Numbered from the stretch's first letter, positions 18,436 to 27,259 are shown. The stretch is 64,000 nt of DNA from Cocleimonas flava (GCF_004339015.1 NZ_SMFQ01000003.1:682001-746000); one strand, 5' to 3'. The notes: generated from the sequence alone by a model not told the origin. Numbers and translations: made by a program.

Positions 18436-21046
18436 AACTGGTTTCAAGCATGCAAACCACATTGCTAAAATCACATTTAGCCAAATCACTCTTGTGTATT
18501 ACAAAGGAAATTTCACCCGCATCCCAAAAGCAGAAGCCACAATTATTGTCAGAATAGACCTTTAATAAAATCACCCAGTCTTCCAGTTTGCCTTTTTTTA
18601 TTAATGCCGCATGTTCTTGAGGTGACTCATTCTGGGTAAACACATAAGTATTAATTGCATGATGACTATCAGCATAATAGCAGTCATTCCAGCTTTGATA
18701 GATCCCTTTTACCCCGAGCTTTTTCGATAACTCGTCCTGTATCTTATGATATTCATCGACTTCTTTACTGGCGTAAAAGTTCTCTAATGTGGTTTCTTTG
18801 AACAAAGGATCGTTTCGATAAAAATGCGGTAACGAAATCATAGTCGTTTCGGTAGCTTCGAATGGCGCATAAATGCCGCCATCATCACCAATATAATCAT
18901 CATCAATGTCTAAGTCTTTGGCTGACTGTAGTTTTGTCGTATCCGAATAAATCACCTTACAAACAAAGCTTTCCTGATCTTCCAGAAAGAAATAGAGCAT
19001 TCCAGTACGTGGCAAATATGCCTGGTAATCGACTAAATCAGCGCAGTTAAGCTGTGCGATAAATTGCCAACCACACATTCTTTCATAATAACTCGATTCA
19101 AATTCTGGATATGCCATGCCTTCAGGCAGGTCAGGTTTTCCACCAAAACGTGTATTGCCAAGAATACTGTAATCATCCGCTTCAGTGGTTTGCAGGCAGA
19201 CCGCTTTTAAAGCCACATCTTGCAGTGCCTGCTGATGTTTCTCGAACACCGTATTGGTTATTGCTGACTGTAGTTGTTGCAATAATTGCTTATCGTTACT
19301 GGCTAAAAACAGCGAATCGTTGGTATCAACAGTGCCTTTTCCATCTGCGCCTTTATAATCGTAATCGAGCAGTCGTTGCTTTTCAGGTAATTCTAAAACG
19401 ATGTTTTCAATACTGTTTAAGCCTTCTGGTAGATGCGTAAAGCAGTTGTATTCAATTTCAATTTTATTAAGTTGTGGTTGAAGCGCTAAGGCTTTGGGTA
19501 ACGTGGTTAATCGATTCCTGGAAAACGAAATCTGTTTCAAACCAGGTAAACTTATCTCATCAGGTAAATGTGTTAGGTGGTTATGGTTGAGATAAAGATG
19601 TTCTAGAGCCGGTAGCTGCATCAATGATTCTGGAATACTTTCGAGTAAATTATTAGTCAATTGCAACCTGTTTAAGTTTGAAAGCTCACCGATACTATCT
19701 GGCAATTTCTTTATACAAGTATTTGAAATACTTAAAGACGCTAATTGTTTAAAATTAGCGATAGACTTTGGAATCTCATTTAAAGGACTGTATGAGTTTT
19801 CTTGATCAGCGTAATTATAATTACCCAAAATGGTGAGTGTTTTTAGTTGAGTAAACGCCAGAACCTCTTTGGGTAGTTCCACAAAATCTGGTTTTTCAAT
19901 ATACAAATAGCGCACGTCATCAGGATTGGCTTGTAAAGATTCAGCATAGGAAAAAGTATAATTAGTCCAGTCCAGTTGTTCAGCATCGATTTTACAATAG
20001 ACCCTTACCTGAAAAAGGGGCGTATTCGCATACGGTGGTTTTAAGTAACCATTTAAACCCAACCACCCTTCTTTTAACTCTAGTCTTCCAAAAAAATCCA
20101 GACTGTATTCAAACCCTCTACAATAAAGATGCAGAAAGAGGGGCGCGTTAGATTTACCCTCCTCAAACTCAAAAACTCCGGTCGGGATATTATTTTCAAA
20201 CACCTGTTTCAATTCAATATCAAACCCAAAGTAATCGATATGTTCATTAAGCAATTGGCTTTCTACAGCACGTTGAAAGTGTTTATCATTTTTGCCGGGC
20301 AGATGAATTTTGACACCGAAGGTATGTGAGAAATCACTGATTTGAAAAACGCTATTCTCGCTATCCAGTTTGAAAGCAAACTCCCCAACCTCAAACACTT
20401 CATTTCCATCGTCGGGAATGCAAAATTCGGGTATATCCATAACATCCAGTACACTCATATTGTTGATATTATCAATATTTAGCGAAGTGGTTTTTTCTTC
20501 ATAATCAGCAATCTGTTGCTCTAGTTCTGCGCAGTGATCCGAATAATGACCTTTGTAGTGGATATCCTTGAGTATATTTAAAAATAACGGCTCGTAGGTG
20601 TCTCTTACCGACAACTCACAATCAGCGGTTAAATCCAGAATGTATTGATCATCAATGCATACAGTGGCAAAAAGGTGGAAAAAACGTAATTCTTCTTCCT
20701 GATGTTGAATGCTTGAAATAGCTTTTTGCAGATAACAGGTCTTGCCTTCTACTTCGATTTTTTCGATAGTCGACTCAACAATGTTATAGCGTTTTAGTTT
20801 GTAATAAGCCTGAATCAATGCTTCGACTGTATCTGTATCTAAAGAAACATCAGTGCTTTTAAACGCTTCTAAACCCTCTATTTCTGACAACTTCGAAAAT
20901 TCATCCAGCGTGATAATCATTTGTGGTAGCTGTAATTCAAACGACTCATCCGGGTTAGTCAAAATCACATCGCCAAATGATATTTTATTTTCTGAAAAGA
21001 GTTCGTCATAAGACACATCAAATGACAGCGTTTCAATTCTTTTCAT
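18434..21046 (-). CDS. Leucine-rich-repeat protein with C-terminal DUF1963 (YwqG-like) domain
   Basis: An 870-residue protein with no signal peptide, so probably cytoplasmic. Residues ~1-380 are an acidic region I do not recognise. Residues ~400-570 hold about seven leucine-rich repeats (for example LPDSIGELSNLNRLQLTNN). From ~630 to the end is a DUF1963/YwqG-like domain, recognised by LGNTRFGGKPDLPEGM and GWQFIAQLNCADL. DUF1963 proteins have no firm function. Such a fusion suggests protein binding by the LRR part. It stands alone, divergent from livK. The C-rich repeat copy B abuts its stop codon. Confidence 0.8.
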   Translation of the reverse strand: MKRIETLSFDVSYDELFSENKISFGDVILTNPDESFELQLPQMIITLDEFSKLSEIEGLEAFKSTDVSLDTDTVEALIQAYYKLKRYNIVESTIEKIEVEGKTCYLQKAISSIQHQEEELRFFHLFATVCIDDQYILDLTADCELSVRDTYEPLFLNILKDIHYKGHYSDHCAELEQQIADYEEKTTSLNIDNINNMSVLDVMDIPEFCIPDDGNEVFEVGEFAFKLDSENSVFQISDFSHTFGVKIHLPGKNDKHFQRAVESQLLNEHIDYFGFDIELKQVFENNIPTGVFEFEEGKSNAPLFLHLYCRGFEYSLDFFGRLELKEGWLGLNGYLKPPYANTPLFQVRVYCKIDAEQLDWTNYTFSYAESLQANPDDVRYLYIEKPDFVELPKEVLAFTQLKTLTILGNYNYADQENSYSPLNEIPKSIANFKQLASLSISNTCIKKLPDSIGELSNLNRLQLTNNLLESIPESLMQLPALEHLYLNHNHLTHLPDEISLPGLKQISFSRNRLTTLPKALALQPQLNKIEIEYNCFTHLPEGLNSIENIVLELPEKQRLLDYDYKGADGKGTVDTNDSLFLASNDKQLLQQLQSAITNTVFEKHQQALQDVALKAVCLQTTEADDYSILGNTRFGGKPDLPEGMAYPEFESSYYERMCGWQFIAQLNCADLVDYQAYLPRTGMLYFFLEDQESFVCKVIYSDTTKLQSAKDLDIDDDYIGDDGGIYAPFEATETTMISLPHFYRNDPLFKETTLENFYASKEVDEYHKIQDELSKKLGVKGIYQSWNDCYYADSHHAINTYVFTQNESPQEHAALIKKGKLEDWVILLKVYSDNNCGFCFWDAGEISFVIHKSDLAKCDFSNVVCMLETS

Positions 21047-21193
21047 GGGATCTCAGCACCTACTATCTAATAACAAAAATATGGAAAAAATATGACAACA
21101 AAAACAATCGTGCAGATTGCTTGAATTAATTGCTTTATGCTTGTTTTACTAGCCTACACTAATCGTATTCGATTGAAAATTAATGGAATTGAG

Positions 21194-21222
21194 GTCACCC
21201 CCCTACTTTTAGGCACTTTTTT
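21194..21222 (+). repeat. C-rich dispersed element, copy C
   Basis: GTCACCCCCCTACTTTT then AGGCACTTTTTT. It lies in the divergent promoter region between the LRR gene and livK, 115 bases before the livK start, where a terminator is not expected. Confidence 0.85.
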
Positions 21223-21258
21223 AAGCGAATCATAGTAGGCGTTTCAACAAAACTTTTC

Positions 21259-21291
21259 TATACTATTGATTCCACTTGATTCGACTTGATT
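21259..21291 (+). promoter_or_regulatory. Possible -10 box and three helically phased TTGATT repeats before livK
   Basis: TATACT at 21259-21264 is a good -10 box, but no -35 box is seen at the right distance. TTGATT follows at 21266, 21276 and 21286, exactly 10 bases apart, so all three face the same side of the helix. They may bind a regulator of the transporter operon. Weak evidence; could be a chance tandem duplication. Confidence 0.3.
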
Positions 21292-21337
21292 ACATTGCAG
21301 TTACCTCTCTGCTCCGTTTAACTTAAAAGGAAATCGT

Positions 21338-22528
21338 ATGACACTTTTTGCAAAGCAAGCTACCAATCTCTTCAAAACAAATCTCTCCATCAAAACAATT
21401 GCCATGACCAGTCTGGCTCTCATTTTTACTTCAGCGACAACTATGGCTCAAGCGGATACCACAAAAATCGGTATGATTACGACGCTTTCTGGTGGTGGAT
21501 CAAGTCTTGGTAAAGATGTCAGAGATGGTTTTCAGTTAGCGCTAAAAATGTCAGACAATAAAGATATTGAGCTTCTCATCGAAGATGATGGCCGTAAACC
21601 AGCGAAAGCAGTACAGATCGCAGACAAGTTTATTCAAAAAGATAAAGTCGATATTCTTACCGGTATTATCTTCTCTAATCTGGCGATGGCTGTTATACCT
21701 TCAGCGGTTAAGAAAGGCGTTTTTTATGTTAGCCCAAATGCGGGACCTTCGGCATTAGCAGGTAAAGGCTGTCATGAAAACTCATTCAATGTGGCATGGC
21801 AGAATGATAATTTACACGAAGCCATGGGTAATTACGCTAACAGCGCAGACCTTAAAAAGACCTTCATTCTGGCGCCAAACTACCCAGCGGGTAAAGACGC
21901 ATTAACAGGCTACAAACGCTTCTATAAAGGCGAAGTTGCAGGTGAAATCTACACAAAACTCGGTCAAAAAGACTATGCGGTTGAGATTTCTAAAATTAAA
22001 GCATCGGGCGCTGATTCTGTATTCTTCTTCCTTCCGGGTGGCATGGGTATCGCATTCATGAAACAGTATTCACAATCTGGTTCAAAAATCCCGGTTATGG
22101 GACCTGCGTTCTCATTCGACCAGGGTATTCTGGGTGCAGTTGGCGATGCGGCACTTGGCGTTAAAAACTCATCACAATGGAATAAGGATATCGATAACGA
22201 AGCGAATAAAACCTTTGTTGCAGCGTATCAGAAAGAATACAACAAACTTCCATCTCTTTACTCAAGTCAGGGTTACGATGCGGCTAATCTGATTTTATCT
22301 GCATTGAAGAAGTCTCCAGTGAGTGATAAAGATGCATTCCGCAAAGCGCTTAAAGCAGCTGACTTTGCATCGCCACGTGGTGATTTCAAATTTGGAAATA
22401 ACAACTTCCCAATTCAGGACATTTACGTTCGTGAAGTGGTTAAAGAAGGTGATGTTTTGACCAATAAAATCATCAGCAAAGGCCTTGAAAATCATCAGGA
22501 TGCTTACGCTAAAGATTGTGCGATGTAA
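21338..22528 (+). CDS. livK: Branched-chain amino acid-type ABC transporter, periplasmic binding protein
   Basis: A 396-residue type I periplasmic binding protein. A long N-terminal leader ends in a Sec signal peptide (hydrophobic SLALIFTSATTMAQA, cut near residue 40). The mature part starts TTKIGMITTLSGGGSSLGKDVRDGFQLAL, the Peripla_BP_6 pattern. It captures the substrate for the LivHMGF permease encoded next. The true ligand could be an amino acid, urea, amide or aromatic acid; sequence alone does not decide. The 190-base gap to livH holds two opposed C-rich repeats that can form a hairpin, which may explain higher expression of this first gene. Confidence 0.88.
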   Translation: MTLFAKQATNLFKTNLSIKTIAMTSLALIFTSATTMAQADTTKIGMITTLSGGGSSLGKDVRDGFQLALKMSDNKDIELLIEDDGRKPAKAVQIADKFIQKDKVDILTGIIFSNLAMAVIPSAVKKGVFYVSPNAGPSALAGKGCHENSFNVAWQNDNLHEAMGNYANSADLKKTFILAPNYPAGKDALTGYKRFYKGEVAGEIYTKLGQKDYAVEISKIKASGADSVFFFLPGGMGIAFMKQYSQSGSKIPVMGPAFSFDQGILGAVGDAALGVKNSSQWNKDIDNEANKTFVAAYQKEYNKLPSLYSSQGYDAANLILSALKKSPVSDKDAFRKALKAADFASPRGDFKFGNNNFPIQDIYVREVVKEGDVLTNKIISKGLENHQDAYAKDCAM

Positions 22529-22594
22529 TTCATTTGATCATTGATTGCTAATCATTGCTCATTCATTGTTCATTAAAATAGTTACATCATATAA

Positions 22595-22623
22595 GTCACC
22601 TCCCTACTTTGGGGCACTTTTTT
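22595..22623 (+). repeat. C-rich dispersed element, copy D1
   Basis: GTCACCTCCCTACTTT then GGGGCACTTTTTT, with one C-to-T change in the C run. It follows livK and forms the left arm of the hairpin with copy D2. Confidence 0.85.
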
Positions 22624-22646
22624 CTCATTAACGAAATTTGTTACTG

Positions 22647-22675
22647 AAAAAAGTGCTTATAAGTAGGGGGGTGAC
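22647..22675 (-). repeat. C-rich dispersed element, copy D2
   Basis: Read on the minus strand: GTCACCCCCCTACTTAT then AAGCACTTTTTT. The GGGG of other copies is AAGC here, so internal pairing is lost while the CCTACTT core is kept. It is the opposed partner of D1. Confidence 0.85.
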
Positions 22676-22718
22676 TTTTTGTTTCTTTTACTATCCCTAA
22701 ACGCCCGAATAAATAGAT

Positions 22719-23651
22719 ATGACAGCTGCCCTCTTTCTTGAGCAACTCCTTAACGGCTTGCAACTCGGTATGACATTGTTCCTGATGTCAGCTGGTTTGA
22801 CGCTGGTATTTGGCGTAATGGGTTTGATCAACCTCGCCCACGGCTCACTGTATATGATTGGCGCTTTCTGTTGCGCCACTATCACAAATATGACGGGCTC
22901 TTTCTTACTTGGCTTGCTGGCAGGATTTGTCGGTGCAGCGATTGCAGGTTTGATTATCGAGGTTGTTGTGATTCGTAAACTCTACGATCGCGATCATCTC
23001 GATCAAGTGCTTGCCACCTTCGCGCTAATTTTGATCATATCTGAAGGCACTAGCTGGATATTTGGCTCATCACCGTTGTATCTCAGCATTCCAAGCTGGT
23101 TATCGGGTTCTATACCGCTCTCTTTCGGGGAGGATAGCAATAGTTCCTACCCTATTTACCGCCTGGTTATCATTGCGATTGGCTTGATTATTGCTTACTC
23201 ACTATATTTATTAATTACCAAAACACGTCTCGGTATGCGTATTCGTGCTGGCGAATCCGATCGTGAGATGATCGCCGCATTAGGCGTAAACATTCGTGTG
23301 ATTTACTCGCTTATTTTTGCATTAGGTGCAGCACTTGCGGGCTTGGCTGGCTCACTTGTCAGCACACTCTATTCAGTAGAAGTTGGGATGGGCGAACCTG
23401 TGTTAATACTTGCCTTGGTGGTGATTGTTATTGGCGGTATCGGTTCGGTCAAAGGTGCTTTGGTCGCTTCTATTCTAGTTGGTTTGGTCGATACATTAGG
23501 TCGCGTTTTCTTACCTAATATTCTGGCATTGTTTATCGATAATAGTCAGGTTGCAACGCTGAGTGCATCACTTGCATCGGTGTTGGTTTATATTTTAATG
23601 GCTGTGATTCTGGCTATCCGTCCACAAGGATTATTCCCAGCCAATGCTTAA
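22719..23651 (+). CDS. livH: Branched-chain amino acid-type ABC transporter permease
   Basis: A 310-residue inner-membrane permease with about eight helices. LLNGLQLGMTLFLMSAGLTL and FGVMGLINLAHGSLYMIGAF are the classic LivH N-terminal signature, and GIGSVKGALVASILVGLVDT is the C-terminal EAA-like coupling region that contacts the ATPases. It forms the transport channel with LivM. It overlaps livM by eight bases. The gene is set apart from livK by the repeat hairpin, while the genes after it overlap closely. Confidence 0.92.
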   Translation: MTAALFLEQLLNGLQLGMTLFLMSAGLTLVFGVMGLINLAHGSLYMIGAFCCATITNMTGSFLLGLLAGFVGAAIAGLIIEVVVIRKLYDRDHLDQVLATFALILIISEGTSWIFGSSPLYLSIPSWLSGSIPLSFGEDSNSSYPIYRLVIIAIGLIIAYSLYLLITKTRLGMRIRAGESDREMIAALGVNIRVIYSLIFALGAALAGLAGSLVSTLYSVEVGMGEPVLILALVVIVIGGIGSVKGALVASILVGLVDTLGRVFLPNILALFIDNSQVATLSASLASVLVYILMAVILAIRPQGLFPANA

Positions 23652-24639
23652 TTCTACTCATCAAAAAGGCTTTAAAGAAAAGGCTCTCAACCTGATTATC
23701 CTTGGCTTAATTTTTGTTACCGCCTTAGTCACCTATTGGTTAGATCAAGGCTATTACGTCAATTTAGTCTCTCGCGTGGTTATTTTTGCCATTGCCGGTG
23801 TTGGTCTTAATCTCGCATTGGGATATGGCGGCATGGTAAGTCTTGGGCATGCCGCATTTTTCGGTATTGGCGGATATATAGCCGGCATTTCAGCCATGCA
23901 CTTTAGTGAAAGCACCTCATTTATTGCAGGCTTAGACAGCACTAATCAGATGCTTACGATCTGGCTATTTGTCATTATTATTTGTGCCCTTCTCGCCTTG
24001 TTTATCGGTTTGATTTCGCTGCGTACTAGCGGTGTCTATTTCATTATGATCACCCTCGCCTTTGCACAAATGGTGTATTACTTTGCGATTTCATGGCCCG
24101 ATTATGGCGGAGAAGATGGTTTATTAATTTCTAGCAGAAATCAGTTTCTGGGGAACGATACTGATAATGAATTGGTGTTCTTCCTGATCTGTTTTACTGT
24201 ATTGCTGTTAACTGTATTTCTGAGTTCGCGCATCATACGCTCGCGATTTGGTACGGCATTGCAAGTTGCCAGAATGAATGATGTACGTTTAGCCACAGTT
24301 GGCATCAGACCTTATCCAATCAAACTGACAGCTTTTGTGATTTCAGCCGTGATCACTGGCATCGCTGGCGCGTTATTTGCCGATTTAAACCGCTTTGTCA
24401 GCCCTGATATGCTCAGTTGGCAGATGTCGGGCGAGATTATTATCTTTATATTACTGGGTGGCGTAGGTCGCTTATCTGGCCCCATTTTAGGTGCTACATT
24501 GTTTGTATTGCTCGAAACCTTTATCGGCGGTTATACCGAACACTGGAAGTTATTCCTTGGTCTGGTGTTACTCATTGTGGTGCTATATGCCAATGGCGGT
24601 TTGATGAAAATGGTTGTGGGAGAAAAGCAACATGACTAA
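23644..24639 (+). CDS. livM: Branched-chain amino acid-type ABC transporter permease
   Basis: A 331-residue inner-membrane permease partnering LivH. The family motif AIAGVGLNLALGYGGMVSLGHAAFFGIGGY is visible across residues ~50-80 and GGVGRLSGPILGATLFVLLE near 270 forms the coupling loop. About nine membrane helices are predicted. It starts eight bases before the livH stop and overlaps livG by eight bases, so the permease and ATPase genes form one tightly coupled unit. Confidence 0.92.
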   Translation: MLNSTHQKGFKEKALNLIILGLIFVTALVTYWLDQGYYVNLVSRVVIFAIAGVGLNLALGYGGMVSLGHAAFFGIGGYIAGISAMHFSESTSFIAGLDSTNQMLTIWLFVIIICALLALFIGLISLRTSGVYFIMITLAFAQMVYYFAISWPDYGGEDGLLISSRNQFLGNDTDNELVFFLICFTVLLLTVFLSSRIIRSRFGTALQVARMNDVRLATVGIRPYPIKLTAFVISAVITGIAGALFADLNRFVSPDMLSWQMSGEIIIFILLGGVGRLSGPILGATLFVLLETFIGGYTEHWKLFLGLVLLIVVLYANGGLMKMVVGEKQHD

Positions 24640-25417
24640 TTCCACCGTTGATACATCAAATAGTACTACATTGGGCAGTACTGTCCTTAAAATAGAAAAC
24701 CTCACCAAGCGTTATGGGGCTTTAACCGTTAGTGATTCCATTAATTGCGACCTTAAACAAGGCGAAATCCATACTTTAATCGGTCCCAATGGTGCGGGAA
24801 AATCTACCCTGGTTGGACAAATCGCAGGATGGATAAAACCAGATTCTGGTTCTATCACGCTTAACGGTACTGATATCACCAATATGAACGTGGCTAAACG
24901 CAGCCGCTTAGGTTTAGGCCGCAGTTTTCAGGTATCCTGCCTCGCCATGGAACTAAGCGCGCAACGCAATGTGATGCTCGCGGTTCAGGCACGTCAGGGT
25001 TCTAGCTATCGTTTCTGGAAACCGGCAGCCAGTGACCAAAGCCTGATAGACGAAGCCGACAAGATTCTGGATCGATTACACATCAGCGAGTTTAAAGACA
25101 CGCTGGCTTCACAACTATCCCACGGTAAACGCCGCGAATTAGAAGTTGCCTGCGCCCTCGCCTTACAACCCAAAGTATTATTACTGGATGAGCCAATGGC
25201 GGGTTTGGACCCTGCCAGTACACAAGGTTTGATCAACTTTCTGCAAAACCTCAAAGCAGAAATACCTATTTTACTTATCGAACACGATATGGACGCCGTG
25301 TTCCAGCTTTCTGATCGCATCTCTGTATTGGTTTATGGCAAACTGATTTTCTCTGGTTCACCCGATCAAATCAAAGCTTCACCAGAAGTAAGAAAAGCCT
25401 ATCTGGGGGATGACTAA
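24632..25417 (+). CDS. livG: Branched-chain amino acid-type ABC transporter ATP-binding protein
   Basis: One of two cytoplasmic ATPases of the transporter. Walker A GPNGAGKSTL, signature LSHGKRRELEVA (an LSHG variant usual in LivG), Walker B VLLLDEPMAGLDP and the switch His in LLIEHDMDAV are all present; length is 261 residues. The ATG at 24632 is preferred because GGGAGAA lies about nine bases before it; an upstream GTG at 24614 in livM is possible. The last base of its stop is the first base of livF's start. Confidence 0.92.
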   Translation: MTNSTVDTSNSTTLGSTVLKIENLTKRYGALTVSDSINCDLKQGEIHTLIGPNGAGKSTLVGQIAGWIKPDSGSITLNGTDITNMNVAKRSRLGLGRSFQVSCLAMELSAQRNVMLAVQARQGSSYRFWKPAASDQSLIDEADKILDRLHISEFKDTLASQLSHGKRRELEVACALALQPKVLLLDEPMAGLDPASTQGLINFLQNLKAEIPILLIEHDMDAVFQLSDRISVLVYGKLIFSGSPDQIKASPEVRKAYLGDD

Positions 25418-26109
25418 TGTCTTTGCTCAGAGTCGAACACATAGCCGTCTTCTATGGCAAATCGCAGGCATTGTTTGATGTCAGTCTTGAGATCAATCCC
25501 GGCGAAGTTGTAGCTCTAATGGGGCGTAACGGCGTGGGTAAATCAACCACAATACGCGCTATTTGTAACCTCACCCCCCCACTTACAGGCACTATTTCAT
25601 TAAACGGTAAAAATCTGGCGAAGTTGCCAACGCATGTCGTTGCACGAAAAGGAATCGGGCTCGTCCCAGAAGGACGCCGTTGTTTTGCGAATTTAACGGT
25701 CGAAGAAAACCTGTTAGCGACAGAAAGAAAGGGCCAATGGGATATGCAGAAAATTCATCAGCTGTTCCCTCGATTAGAAGAACGCAGCAAACAATCTGCC
25801 GCGACTTTATCGGGCGGCGAACAACAAATGCTAGCGATTGGCCGCGCTTTATTAACCAATCCAAAGTTATTGATTTTAGATGAAGCCACTGAAGGACTTG
25901 CCCCTGTAGTCAGGCAAGAAATCTGGGCTGCTATTCATAGACTGAGAGAAAACGGGCAATCGATATTACTCGTCGATAAAACTCTTAAGGAATTACTCCC
26001 TGTATGCGATCAATGCTTTATATTGGAGAAAGGCCAATCTGTCTGGAATGGTGCACCACAAGCGTTGACGGATGATATTAGTAGTCGGTATTTGGGAGTT
26101 AGTACTTAA
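25417..26109 (+). CDS. livF: Branched-chain amino acid-type ABC transporter ATP-binding protein
   Basis: The second ATPase of the transporter, 230 residues. It shows Walker A GRNGVGKSTT, GLVPEGRRCFANLTVEENL, signature LSGGEQQMLAIGRAL and Walker B LILDEATEGLAP. One departure is VDKTLKEL where most LivF proteins have a switch-region E-Q/H, though LVDKT variants are known in this subfamily. The start overlaps the livG stop by one base. Codons for LTPPLTG near residue 55 are written with a DNA match to the C-rich repeat (25570-25597). A strong bidirectional terminator follows. Confidence 0.92.
   Translation: MSLLRVEHIAVFYGKSQALFDVSLEINPGEVVALMGRNGVGKSTTIRAICNLTPPLTGTISLNGKNLAKLPTHVVARKGIGLVPEGRRCFANLTVEENLLATERKGQWDMQKIHQLFPRLEERSKQSAATLSGGEQQMLAIGRALLTNPKLLILDEATEGLAPVVRQEIWAAIHRLRENGQSILLVDKTLKELLPVCDQCFILEKGQSVWNGAPQALTDDISSRYLGVST
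25570..25597 (+). repeat. C-rich repeat match inside livF
   Basis: CTCACCCCCCCACTTACA then GGCACTATTT matches the intergenic element at almost every position, with a single A in the T-tract. It is in frame and encodes Leu-Thr-Pro-Pro-Leu-Thr-Gly-Thr, which is a normal sequence for the LivF loop. Confidence 0.5.
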
Positions 26110-26160
26110 GAGTTATTAGTACGTAGAAAGAATCACTTGAAAATTTGAATTTAGAATAAT

Positions 26161-26198
26161 AAAAAGGGTGAATAGATAGTCTCTATTCACCCTTTTTT
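26161..26198. terminator. Bidirectional Rho-independent terminator
   Basis: GGGTGAATAGA (26166-26176) and TCTATTCACCC (26182-26192) form an 11-bp stem with a five-base loop, flanked by AAAAA and TTTTTT. It lies between convergent livF and the oxidoreductase gene and can end transcription from both. Confidence 0.9.
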
Positions 26199-26221
26199 AA
26201 TCGTCAAAAGCTTGGTCCTAT

Positions 26222-27259
26222 TTAAAAACCTTCAAGTACCACTTTACCAACCGCTTGATTCGTTTCGATATGAGCATGCGCGCGCTTCAAATTTTCTGCA
26301 TTTATTGTGCCGTAGTTCTCGCCTAAGGTTGTTTTGATCACACCGTCATCAATCAACTGAGAAATCTGATTCAACAAATCATGCTGTTTTTGCATATCCC
26401 ATGTATTGAACATTGAACGGGTGTACATCAATTCCCAGTGCAAAGATAAAGATTTAACTTTAAGCAACGTTACATCAAGCCCGTTTTCTGGATCATCGAT
26501 AAGTGCTAATTTGCCTTGTGGTGCTAACGCTTCTACCAACTGTGGAAAATGCTGTTCTGTATGATTAAGGCTGATAACATGCGTCACATTAACAATACCA
26601 AGATCATTTAATTGGGCAACTAAAGGCTGGTGATGATTGATTACATGATCAGCTCCCAGATCACGAACCCATTGCTCGCTTTCTGGACGTGATGCCGTAC
26701 CGATCACTATTGCATTGGTTAGCTTTTTTGCAAGTTGCGTTAAAATAGAACCCACGCCGCCTGCAGCGCCCATAATCAGGATAGTTGGTTTAGGTGAACC
26801 TGCCTCAGCATCTGCATCTGTTTGACCCGGCGTAAAATCTAAACGGGCAAATAACAATTCATACGCCGTAATAGCGGTTAAAGGCATTGCCGCTGCTTCT
26901 TCATTCGACAGTGATGATGGTTTTGTACCGACGATGCGCTCATCAACCAATTGAAATTCAGAATTTGAACCCTGGCGCGTAATATCGCCCGCATACCAAA
27001 CTTGATCACCAACCTTAAATAACTCTGTATCTTCACCGACAGCGACGACTTCTCCTACTGCATCCCAACCGAGAATTTTATGTTGATCACCTTCTGCTTC
27101 TGCTCGCATTCTTACTTTAGTATCAACAGGGTTTACTGAAACCGCTGCTACTTTTACTAAAATATCTCGACCAGTTGCTACTGGAGTTTCTATCTCGATA
27201 TCCATTAATGAGTCTGCTTGATCAATAGGTAACGACTTTAAATATCCGACTGCTTTCAT
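26222..27259 (-). CDS. Zinc-type alcohol dehydrogenase-like / quinone-oxidoreductase family protein
   Basis: A 345-residue medium-chain dehydrogenase/reductase, cytoplasmic, NADPH-linked by family. The N-terminal GroES-like domain has VNPVDTKVR and ILGWDAVGEVVAVGED; the Rossmann motif MGAAGGVGSIL is near residue 158. The structural-zinc cysteine cluster is absent and the usual catalytic zinc Cys is not evident, so despite the family name it is probably a zinc-free quinone or enone reductase like YogA/ZADH-type proteins. It is divergent from the sulfite-oxidase-like gene. Substrate unknown. Confidence 0.82.
   Translation of the reverse strand: MKAVGYLKSLPIDQADSLMDIEIETPVATGRDILVKVAAVSVNPVDTKVRMRAEAEGDQHKILGWDAVGEVVAVGEDTELFKVGDQVWYAGDITRQGSNSEFQLVDERIVGTKPSSLSNEEAAAMPLTAITAYELLFARLDFTPGQTDADAEAGSPKPTILIMGAAGGVGSILTQLAKKLTNAIVIGTASRPESEQWVRDLGADHVINHHQPLVAQLNDLGIVNVTHVISLNHTEQHFPQLVEALAPQGKLALIDDPENGLDVTLLKVKSLSLHWELMYTRSMFNTWDMQKQHDLLNQISQLIDDGVIKTTLGENYGTINAENLKRAHAHIETNQAVGKVVLEGF

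Larger units (their letters stand above)
22593..22677. terminator. Long hairpin from two opposed C-rich elements between livK and livH
   Basis: Copies D1 (+) and D2 (-) are separated by about 23 bases. Left arm AAGTCACCTCCCTACTT...CACTTTTTTC pairs with right arm GAAAAAAGTG...AAGTAGGGGGGTGACTT, a stem near 30 bp with few mismatches. It sits inside the transporter operon after the binding-protein gene, a usual place for a partial terminator or an RNA-stabilising 3' stem. Function is inferred. Confidence 0.6.

Noticed and set aside
18377-18565. 62-residue + strand open frame over the C-rich element
   Set aside because: Most of it is antisense to the end of the LRR-DUF1963 gene.
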